Origin: Heliopora coerulea | Lineage: Eukaryota > Cnidaria > Anthozoa > Scleralcyonacea > Helioporidae | Assembly: GCA_030142905.1 (NCBI GenBank) | Contig: JASJOG010000017.1 | Span: forward strand, 1,364,001 to 1,428,000 | Reading direction: 5' to 3' | Length of the DNA stretch: 64,000 nt | In this document: positions 44,133 through 56,200 of the stretch, piece by piece | How the letters are laid out: the number at the start of each line of letters is the position of its first letter | Numbering within the stretch: the first letter of the stretch is position 1 | Translations under genes and position numbers: made by a program | Notes under the pieces: model-generated | What the model was told of the DNA's origin: nothing | The model's input: only the letters and a program-made list of their open reading frames with translations | The model's database searches: none

Positions 44133-44279
44133 ATGGCGATGAGCTCTGCAACAGCCCGTTTTACAATTTTCATTGGAATCAGTATGTTATTACTTGGTTC
44201 GGTGGCTGTAGTTTGTGGAGGGTTTGTTATGAACAAGACGTCCTCCATTTTATCGTCCTCTGGGCTATGGGCATTGTAT
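44133..44279 (+). CDS. Membrane-protein gene, exon 1
   Basis: 49 codons, ending ...GLWALY at the donor GTAAGT, phase 0. Contains the first membrane helix. Confidence 0.65.
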
Positions 44280-47200
44280 GTAAGTGATGTGAAATTTAAT
44301 CAAAGTTAAACCTCTACAAATATCAACTGTTTAAACTAACAGATACGGCCTTTTGTCGCTCATACTAATTCGATTAAAACAGCCTACGTTTTGAGCATGG
44401 TATCGCTTACCGCATATTTATATTGATCGCAAATGTCCGAGATTAGTAGAAACTTTATTTCTCAAAGCTCTATTTTCAAAATTCTTCATTCAGTTCCTAA
44501 TTGTGCACTCCCAGCTGTCTTGTCACGGCATCCTGACTGTCGGTCTTTTTATAAGGTTTTCAGTATAAAGTTTACAGATGTGAACTGTTTTAGGCAACAA
44601 TTATTTTGCTCACTCTACATTTAGAATTGGTCCAGTCATAACACCTTATATAAACTGGCTCAATTTTTCGCTGGAGTTGGGATATCGTGCTATTTCGTTG
44701 GGCAACAAATGAAACTCACTTTAAAGGACCAATTCTGAGCAGCATTGATCCCCCTCCCCAATATAACTTCGGTGTTAGTATTGGAGGAACAACAGGTCTG
44801 TCGTTTAATGTTTGCACTGCCATCTATATATGTATATATTTATTGGACATGAAATAATCACAACTCAGATCATTGAAATGTTTATAAGACTTTTATTAGC
44901 AACGATTTTTTCAGTTGACGTTCGTGTAGTTAAATAAGGCTGATGACAAATAAATTTACAAACGAGAACTGGCTTCATGTTGGCATTTTGGTTTATTAGA
45001 AGACGTTCTTCAGCTACGATCGACAATTAATCCCTTCTGCACACAAAACAATAAATGTTCGGGTCTTTATCAACAAACAACACTATATTCCATTTACCTT
45101 TATATTTATGTTTAACAATTTCTTATGGACTTCCAATATAAACGATATCTGAAGCAGATTTATCCAGAAACTAATTTTGTTTTGGCTACCTTGGCCGTTT
45201 TTTCCTCTTTCATCCACTGAACAACCTTGGCGATTGATTTGTTTGCGATTTTGATAAAATTGAAGAAATTGAACTTACTCCGCGCGAGAGCCAATGGTCA
45301 AACTTAATTCACACAGTATTTTGGGATAATTAACTCTAACTTATCTGGATCTTTTCATGCGTAGTACTTTTTCCTTTTGTTCTTTGTTTTCTCCTTACTT
45401 CTGCCTTGTTTTTCTTCTATTGTAATTTGCTGTTGTACCACAACCATATGCATGAAATTTAACGCCCAATATCCTGTACATTGGACTGCAAGAACAATAG
45501 ACAAAAGAAAAAACGTTAAAGGATTACGATCGAGGCCATAAGAATTTAAGTATTAACCCTTTTATCCCTGAGTTTTTCAAAAGAAATTATAAGTTATTTA
45601 ATCTATTCAAAACCCTTTTTAAAATCTATTGAAATCTGTTCATCCATCGAATTTGCGCACATTAAATCAGTCTATATGCGTGGTTCGGGGTTAAAGGGTT
45701 ACGATCCTTTGACAAAACATCTAGCAAAACATTTCTTTACCAGAGATTGGGGATTATACTGAACATGTATCTCTGTCATGTTCGATAACACTACGTAGGA
45801 GAGCTTCGGGAATGTTCTAACGAAATATACTCATTTTCAAGAAAAAAGATGTCCAACATGCTCGTTACATCGTAATCGTCAAAGTTCAAATGCAGGGGCG
45901 GATCCAGGATTTTAGAAACGGGGAGGTGTGAAGACAAGCGCTGAAGGCGCGAGACATTTTTAGGGGGTCAGGGGACATGCTACCCCGGGAAATTTTTAAT
46001 TTCTAGACATCTGAAATGCTGTTTCTAGCATTTAGAGGGTAGTTTTAAGCGAGAAGAAAACACCTAGTCATATTATCATTATATAATACAATTCTTTTCG
46101 AAAAATGAACCACAAGTCAATATCTTTATAGTATATCTCTGGGCAAACTGTTGTTTTAGCCGCAGACAATGATCATCAATGCATCACGACAATCACTTTT
46201 ATATTTTTCGCAATTCTCGTTGATCTGCCTTTACCGATTCATATGTTGGTCAATAGAAACTACTCACCTCATGACGTCCACGAAGTTAACAACAACAACA
46301 ACAGTCTTTTTTATTAAGTTTCATGTGGATACAATTTCAAAGACTATATAACGTGGTGGTTGCCTTTAATAACCTTAAGGCTAAATAGAAACAGGCAGCC
46401 AAGGAACACCACCCCTGGTCCTAAAGTCCGAAGGACTCCTAGGACAAAGTTGGCATAGAAATCAAATTAGAATGATTTTCTTAAAATATAAGATAAACGT
46501 TTATGCCATGGCGATTAAGAAGAGCTAATTATTTATGTTTTTGCGTTTAAATGAGCACGCATCCTTGAACGCCCTCACAGCTGGGATATGATAGCAAATT
46601 GATAACGCTGCTTATTTAATTCGAGCATGTTATTCTGTAACAAATATACCATAAAGCGGAGGAAATTGCTTTTAATGAGACTATTTCCCAAACAACGGTA
46701 CCTTAACATATGATAAATATTGATCAGTTGGATTGTATCTACATGAGCATCATCTAGTATAACAATTAACGATCACCTGAGTGGTTAAGAAAAAGCATTT
46801 TTCTGGGATACTTTCTACTGTACATATCTAATATCGTGTCATAATCAAGCTTAATATCACTGTGCGTAAGCAAAAGCATTAACGCATTAAGGCGATCCTG
46901 CTACATGGTGCTCCGCATGACCGTCTTTACCAATTTCATAGCAGAATTAGTTTGCATAACGCCAGCACTTGTGACAGGAATGATCATCAAAAGATGAAAG
47001 ATTTGGAAGATGTTTGGGAACATGAAGCGAGATGTTACGGTCATAGTCTCCTGCAGATCCTAGGGCTTAGAATTGACGTCATCTACCTCCAATTTCCACC
47101 TCCACAATCTCACTTCTGCCAGAAGAGATCCAGAGGACGGCAGGTCATGACCATAGCATGTTTGAAGTTCAGCTATGTCTGACTCTTTCATGCTGTGAAC

Positions 47201-50200
47201 ATTACGGGGTAGAAGTTTCAGGCCAAGCACAGCTTTTCCTGTCATACCAGTGAATCGGGATTTAAGCTCACTGAGAAGATGCCCTAGGAAAGGCACAAAT
47301 ACTGTTCGTCTCCAATAGTCGATTGGAGTGTCGACTGCAGCATTGCTTCTTGTAGTTCGTTTGTCACAGCGTCTTGGGATAGTGACTTGTGTCCCAACTA
47401 TTTTCGCCATTTCCTCTGTCTGCTCGTAGACCTCTTTGTACTCTTTCTCAGCATCGTTCCGAATTTCATTTAATGTGTCCTTGATCAATGTAACTTCTTC
47501 ATATGCCACTAGTACACCTTGCGAAGAACCCTGGAACAACTAAGGCATTTGGTGTACCCAAACTTGCGCTTATTAACTTGAAATGCTGCTATGAATTGCG
47601 AGCTTGGAATCGAGCATAGGAGACCAAATGCTTCAGTCATAGCTTTAGAATTCCATATGTGCTTGTTATTCTTCGAAGTCGCAGACAGGCAATCAACGAT
47701 TATTTCACACGTCTCATTAAATTCTCCCTGTGCGTTGTGGCTCTTTACTCAGCGAGTTTTGCAAAGCAGTTTCACCTTCCCCACACGCACCTTCTCTAAA
47801 CCTTGAGTCTCTCAGGCAGTTTATCTCCGACTAGGATTCTTGTAAGCAGCGTTGTCTCTTGGGTAAATACTGTTATGTGTGTGATCAGCTTTGGATCGAT
47901 GTTATATAAGAAGTGATCACGTATTTTGTAGTTCTAGTTATTGTTGATATTTACCGCCATTAAAAGCACTTATTGGGTTGTTGAACTGTGTGTTGAACAT
48001 TACAAATACTTGAAGAATATGGCAAGAGTCTGCAAGGTGGACATCGTATTCTGGATTTCTTGACATTTGCATGTCTTGGACAGAGCATGACTCAGACTGT
48101 GGCTACCACAATGATTGTAGTATGCATCTGGAGCAACGTTCATAAAGTTGGTCGCACAACCGTTGATGTAACCTGCCATACTGCTAGCGCCGTCATACGT
48201 TTGGGCTTTGCACTGCGTAGGGTCCACATTAAGACTATGAAGACATTTAATCAGATTCTGACAAACAGCTTCTCCTGTGACATCTCCGCATGCAGTAAAC
48301 TCTACAAGCTGTTCCATGGGTGTACAATCCTCGACGTATCGGATCACAATGCCAAGCTGCTCCCAGTTACTGACATCTCTGACCTCATCAGCTTGTATTC
48401 CATAGAATAATGCCCCATTTGTAGAAGCTTGCTTCATGAAATCTTCGATAATCGTCCCCTCAATGTACTCCTTCATACATGAAAGAAGATCATTCTGATG
48501 AGCATTTTTGGTACTAGTCTCCATTTGAATGCCCAGCTCGTTGTCACCTTATGCAACGCATAGAGTGAGAAGAGCTCTAAGGTTTCCTAGGATCACATTT
48601 ACTCAAGGTGACTTCTCGGAATCCCTGTGCCCTCTTAGAGAGATGCCTTACCTTCCACAGTACTCGACACACCTGATGATCGAGGTGAGGGATCTTCTAT
48701 TCTTTTCAACTTGCTTACTTGTTTCAGAGTTAAGCGTCTGACCAATCCAGAATGTGGGCTGTTCATACATCTTTTGGAAAGCGACCATCTTAGCATACGA
48801 CTGAAGGTGATAATTTAATTGGCGATGCTGTTTCAGGTATTCTTTGGAATCTTTCAAGTTTTTATAAGGCTTATCAATCAGCAAGTGGGATCGACCAGCC
48901 TGGACAGTTGTCGGAAAAAGAATACATGCAAGACAGAACAGCCTATCTGAGGAACAGAAATATGACATAGTTTCATATTCGTTAAGCCACTCATGTCTGA
49001 TTGCCTGTTATGGAAACCAGATTTAGTTTTTGAATTTTTATATCTTCTGCTTGGAAGTACAAAATTGTTAGACGCAGGCTTCCGGTGCTTAATTAAAGAT
49101 TATATTGTGTCGTTTGGGAGACTCCTGTTTATTTGTCCTGGTTTTATATAGTGATCGATATCGAAAGTGAACACTTGGGACGAATCTTCGTGATGCTGAG
49201 AAACGATGGTATCCTGGGCCAACGATGGGACAGTACCTGATAAAAATTCGCATAGAATGCCATGGAGTATATTTCCAACCAGGCAGGCTGCTATAGGCAT
49301 GACAGTATAACTTACCAACTAAAGCCAGGTCTTTCTACTAGCTCAAAAAAAACAGTGAAAATATTTACTTTACAGTATATTTTAACTGTACAATATTTTT
49401 ATATAATTATATATAATTAACTTACCTTCAGAAATGCACCTAACTTGACCATTTTCATTATCTAATTCTTGCTGCATTTCATCGCTTGTCTCAGGTTCTG
49501 GTTAGGAAGAATTAGGACCGGGTTCCACCTGCTCATGGCTGCGTTTAAGGGAGCTATATTAATAGATTTGTAGATTATCAACGCGTTAGTGCTATCAGAT
49601 TGACAAATCTATATGAAAAATGTACAAACATCACCTGATCGATTTATTTTTTTTGATCCTTTCGGTTTTTATTTTTTATAGGTAAATATTAAAACGTCGA
49701 AAATATAAAAAAATAGTCCTCAACCATCAATAATTCATCAGGAAAACACAAACATTCAAATTATTACCTGCTTGGCTGAAAGAATCGTAGGACAGAATTT
49801 TTCTTACGGCCTAATGGTTTTGCAGCCACCATCTTGACAAGGAACAGTGGAGGAAATTTCCCACCTTTTTGGCGTCCTTCCGCACAATGTTTTGTCAGCG
49901 GTTCTTTTTTATTACCAACACAATATTAGCTGAGAACGTTTCTTTCATCTACCGAAGAGCATTCCCAGTTGCGATTGCAAAAAACGTGTTTAAATAACTT
50001 AGATTAGGTAAATATTTCCATTATCATTACAGAGAACTGTCTGCGTCTAGAGTAAGCAAACTGGCACGGACGCACAAAACGGGGGGTGTACGCCCCTTAC
50101 GCCCCCCTCTAGATCCGCCACTGAAACGAGTACTTTGCCAGAGACAGTGATTAGCAGATTCTGCCATGCAATATACTCTTAAACTTTACCGGTGAACTTC

Positions 50201-53200
50201 AACACGGAATAAATTCTTGGATCACTCGTTGCATTAAAATGAACAATACAGGTATTTCATGCAAAAATTATTAATAAAAAGCACGTCATATACATTGAAA
50301 TTTATTAAATAGAAAGTCTGTTTAAATACAGGTGAAGGATTGGTTGGATACGACCCTCCAGCACAAGCCAATCAAAACGTGGTATCGTTCCTTATTTCAT
50401 ACAAGATAATTGGCAGCTGTAGTGTTAAGATCCTATTGACTTGCTTCTTGTGCATCGTACCTTTTTAATTTTTTCATTAATGTATTTTGGATAACGTGAC
50501 TTGATTACTAGTCCATAACTGTGTATTATCTGTTGAAGCTCTCTCCATTATTTAACAATTATTTGGCGGAGACGAATTCAATATTGTTGAATAATCCCTG
50601 CGATGAAGTCTAGGTAACATTTTTAAAGATCATCACCTTTTTGGTTCAGAACCTTCACTGTAATATTAACCTGTTGGTTAATATTAAGTATTATGACGTA
50701 ATTTTCGAATCAATCATCTTGCGGAACTTTGGATAATCACCTCTGTAATTATACTAAAAAGTATTATCGTTGTCTTTTTTTCTTAATCTGTTTCCCTTAT
50801 CTTTTAAAGTTTTTAGCTCCAGGAATTTTGAATATTGTTGCAAGCATAAAGAAGAAAGATATTATTGTAAGTGAACTTGCATAGAGTTCTAGAAGACAAT
50901 CATACAAGTTAGTCTTCTCTTCGTTGAATCGTGCATGCATAGAGAAACTGTGAATAAAATCGTTATAGATTCCATAGCTTCTCGCAGGAAGATTATGTAC
51001 TGCTAGAAAAGAAAGTTTGGATGAATTACAAATGGCTAACCAATAAGATCCCAAGAGACCATTTTATAAGCAGAATTCATTTTCTTAAGAAGCAGACCTC
51101 ACTTTCCGGGATGTGGGTTTCATTTTCAAGATCTCCATGCGAGAGACATCGTTATTTGCAAGCAAGGGAAAATCGATTAAATTTGGGTTAAAAATGACCT
51201 AAAACAGAATTTTGTACATTGAATGAATGATTTTTCTCAACAATGGCTCCTAAAGAAATATTAGTTACTTTTTACAATCGTAACATTTCTATTTATTTCC
51301 ATTTCATTTATTTATTTCTATTTTTTTCCCAAAACAAGTGTTCATCGTTGGACGTGAAACTAGCTTGTCGTTATAAGCACTTGTCGTTTGAATTTGGGAA
51401 AATTTCAAACCCCGGAAACAACTTGTTATTATCGACCCGCTCCTTCATTTTAGCGACAATCATTCTTCACACCAGTCTATTTAGTCTAATTAAATTCATT
51501 TTGACTGATAGTTACATAAATACATGCGATCACTATTAAGTTCAGGAAATTACCGATAATATCTTGTTTACTAAGTAGCTCATGTAACAGGTTTACAATT
51601 ACCTTTTTCACCTTTGGCCTGCGTGTTCGGCACGCCTTTGTGTCTTAGTTCGCGAGAGATTTGGACAAGTCTAGGCAAAGGTTAACCAGTACTGATTTAC
51701 ATATAGGCTGAGAGTTTGCGTGTTTATCAGTCATTCTTTAAGTGTCATTGATTTTACAGAGTTTAATGTAGCAACTTGTTCAAACTGTTATAACAAGCAT
51801 TAACAAACTTAGTGTTATTCTTTCTCCTTTAAGAAATAGACTTTAAAACTGGGTCAGGTCAGTGGTATAAGAATTGAGTTAAGTCATAAAACATAAAAAT
51901 ATCAAAGAAAACAACGATTCAGAATTTCGAATTGAATGTTCGTTTATACCTATTCCGCAGTAGGAAGGTAGCTTCATCTTTAAAAATTTAATGGCATTTT
52001 CTATTCAAAATCTGATTTCTTTCGTTCTGCTTCATTAACTTCTTTGACTGGACGTTTTTCGTCCAATGGAGTCCTGTACATCGTGTCAAGGTAACATGTT
52101 AGCATAAAAAATCCAACATCTCTTAAGGTTTTGGTAATGTTTGTGTTTAACTGAAATAACTATACAGTTTATTTGTGCTTGAAAACTTGGAACGAACCAT
52201 TGGCTCCAAACCTGAGGTAGAAAATCCTGTACATTCATGAAATTATTGACATCAAGCTTCCACGTACTTTTTTATCCTTTACCACATCATTGACAAGAAA
52301 TCTCACTATAAAAGTTTGGGTTCTGATGAATGAAGATGGTGGTAGGTTTTTCATAAATTATCATCAACTTTCATGGTTTATCGGGACCATAAAGATGAAT
52401 TACCATAATTTTGTTTTCTCAGGTGGAAGTTGCCCTCGCAGCAAACATCATTGGAATGCTGTTCGCAAGTGTTGGACTTGGTATTGGTGCTGCTTTTTGG
52501 TTTTACTTAAGTTTTGGTTGCTATAGAATGGGAGGTGCATGTTATTGTATTGGAATACAAGGTGAGCAAGGCTGCATGAAATGATATTGAACATTATTTT
52601 ATTATAACAAAAATAATGCGTAATTTGTCACATGATCTCTTACTGTACATATCCTTCATGTAAAGTATATCAACTATTTTGAAATAATGAATGTTTTCTG
52701 CAGATTATTTAAACTGTTCTGACGTTGTCATTACGCGTAATGTCAATGCTGTGGCTACAATCATGTCTGTCTTACTGGGCATGGCGAGTTTGCTTGGATC
52801 AATTTTTGGTTGTATTAGTACCTGCTGTTATACACCGGTGAGTTTTGTAAAAGACATAAAAACAAAATCTCTAGTGTATAAAAATATAATTGTCTTCCAA
52901 ATATTCTATTCAGGCAGTTACCCCACTTGCTTAAAAACACATAAGTTATCAGAAGTCAACTGGCGTGAACAATGTTTTACCGCAAACCGTAGAAAACGTT
53001 GTGTCTGGAATTATGGCGTCAACATTGTGCTTGAATTATCCCTCAACCTTCAGTGCAGAAACATTTTGTTGACAAGGTTCAAGAATCTTTTTACCCATAA
53101 AGAAAATAGTTGTTCTAGTGACCCTTTGATACATCGTTATTTTTCTTCTGTTCTTTTTTCTCTTTTGTTTTTTTTTTTCGGTTTGGTCTTTCACTTGTTC

Positions 53201-56200
53201 TTTTGTTGTTATTTGTCGTTTTTCGACAACGGTATCTATGGAAGATTTAATGTATTTTATGACATCCGTGTTCCAATAAGTTTTCCTGCTACGCCAAACA
53301 GTCGTTCTTGCCTTATCAATACTGGGCCAAACTCTTCAGACGATGATGAACAATAAGGTTGGGTTATCCATGTTGTTCATCCAGGAAAACACGTTTGTTA
53401 CTTATGAAACTGTTCAGCAAAAACTCCATCACAACGTGTATATCAGTGTCTTGATTTGAAGTTAGACCGCTAACTATTTTCGTAAATGGCTGCCAATTTG
53501 ATGTTCCTTTATGCGCATTATGTGCGATTTCTACAAAGAATATTAAATTTTGTACCCTATGTGAAGACAAATATTCCTTCATGAGACACTGAGGTTTATC
53601 ACACAAATAAGTTTTGCAAACATAAGTTTCGTTTCAATACGAAGTAAACCATCAACCAGATCCAACTTGTCGATTTTTCGTCCTCATCTTTTTTTCACGT
53701 CCGGCATGTTCGAAGGAAGTGTCTTTGTTTAATAAGATTTTGCCAAAAAAACACTTGACCTTTTTCAAACTGTTTGAATAACTAATTGTAAGAAATGCAT
53801 AATGATCTGTTATTTTTTCAAGAAAAAAACTAGCATTTACACCTAAGTTCGGATATTTTAGAAGCATACTGGCTGAGACCATAGCAGCGACAGGAAGTAT
53901 GAAGGCACATACGTCAGATGTTTTGCTGAGATGGTTGGTCTTCCCTTGAAATGTCAGTTGGTCCTCTCTTTAGCTTCGGCAGTTCCCTCATCCTATAAGC
54001 TTTTTGTATCTTATTTAACAGTGCCTACGCAGAACTCTATTTTTATATCAGAAGTACCGACATTGAGTTGGATTTCTGGGTGAACACTAGAAAGTACCCA
54101 CTGAAGTTAGGTAACCGTGTGGAGACTGGGACTGGAAAATTTTATTTACCCGAGAAGTTTTTGGAAAAAATCGTTGTGGTTTGGGTAAAAATATGACCAG
54201 GGGTAACACATCAATTGTTAGAATTAGGGTTAGGATCGGGATTTTTGTTAGGGTTAGGGTTAAGGTTAGGGTTAAGATTAGGGTTAGGATTAGGGTCCTA
54301 ACCCTAACCCTAACCTTAACCATAACCATAACATTCAGGATAATTCTGAAGATTAAGGTCATTGACATTTCAGGATTATGCTGAATCTTAGGTGAGAAGA
54401 TATCAGGTAAATAGAGTACTTAATTTTCTAGTCCCAGTCCCCAACCATCCAACCGTACTTTCTAGTATGTATCTGGACTTCTGGTTACTTTCTTATTCTA
54501 TGATTTCATTCAGTCAGCTGTCATTAGCTACCTTAGCACTTAATGACTGGTCTACCGCAATTCATCATGTATTTGAGCATTTATGATGTTTAATGGATAT
54601 TTTTCTTTTATACTTCTTTTCCAATTGTTAATTTCCAAATAATTGTTTTAAGAACTACTTTAGTTTTTAATCCTTTAAGAGTTTGCAAAGCCAAAGTTAA
54701 TCGAGAGCATATCACAAAATACAACTTAAATTCTTTATTGTTAAGCTTTCGATAATTCAGCAACAAATATTTAACACCATGTCTACGCAAGTTTTCCTCT
54801 GCAGTCTAATTTTAATTTTCAAATTTCAAACTTCCTCTATGCCAGAGGCTCAGGCAATTATATTACCCGTCCAGATGGAGCAATCGAGATTACGTCTTAA
54901 GAGACCAATAATATCATAAGTGACCCTACTTTCGCCCTTCGCGATTTCATGGGTAACAAATCGACAAATCAAGTGACCAAGCGCACATCTAAATTTTTAT
55001 TGTAACTACATTGTTTAAAGTTGAACAAATAGGCGAGCAAAATGGATCCTGACTCTGCTCTTTCCCCTCAATGCCCTAAACTCACTGCTCCCCTAGTTAA
55101 CAGGGTGTTTACCGAAGCAGAATCTTTGCAGAGTCCCATCAACATTGGTCCATCTGCACATGGCGTTTTAGATTATGGGTGAGTTACTTTTTGCTTTATA
55201 ATAGCAAAAAAATCTTGTTGCCTTGCATGTGGGAGACTTCAATTTGGTCTATAGACTAAACGATGAAGAAATGAAATCTGCCCGAAAAACCGAATGCAAA
55301 TATGCTTTTGCATGGATGAAACAAACGAAGTTAATATGGTCGTAGGATGAATATTAATGCCCAGCTCAAAATTCGAATGTGAATAGCCATAACAGGATAA
55401 AACACGACAAATAACAAAACATGTTAGTTTAGACAAGCTTTACTGACGTTTCGTTGCTAACGCGCAACATTTTCAAAGTAACATAGATGATAGATAAGGT
55501 AAGGTTATAAATACGATATTTACAAGGTAAATAAATATTTATAATATTTATTATAATTTATTATAATATATTATATATTATAATTCATTATAATATTTAT
55601 TATAATTTTAATAAATAATATTTATAAGGTAAGTAAAGCTTGTCTAAACTAACATGTTTTGTTATTTGTCGTGTTTTATCCTGTTATGGCTATTCACATT
55701 CGAATTTTGAGCTGGGCATTAATATTCATCCTACGACTACGATTCCCGCCTGGTAAATCCTTGGTCAATATTTTAAGTTAATATGGGTTTATTTCAGGTT
55801 TGGACTGGCCATTGTGCCATCGTACTATGGGACAATAGCCCGCCATTGTTCTGTGGTGTGATGGCACAATGGCCAGTCCAACCCTGATTAATTTAAAGGC
55901 TTTTGGTTCATTTCCCCGCTCATCTTTTATAGTGTTTTCGTCCTTTGACGTTGCTGTTTAGCAAACCTCACGATCGGTTTGTTTTCACAGGTTAAACATT
56001 TATTTGTAGTGCTTTCATACAAGTATTCTTGTCCATAACGCACCAGTTTTGAAAAGTATTAAAAGTGAATTAATCGCTTTTAGGGCATCATGTTATAAAA
56101 CGTTAGAAATTGTCTGATAAACATACCTTTAGTATGCGTCCTTTTGGAGCAATCCTGTAATTAATGAAGCAGGCCTGGCGTACTATATCACGTAAGATTG

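Noticed and set aside
52838..53356. Continuation of the exon 3 frame to 53356
   Set aside because: Begins after a perfect GTGAGT donor and becomes T/F-rich; intron read-through.
55042..55178. Carbonic anhydrase first exon (because of QSPINI)
   Set aside because: Only six residues match; the surrounding sequence lacks the family's Trp/Tyr pattern.
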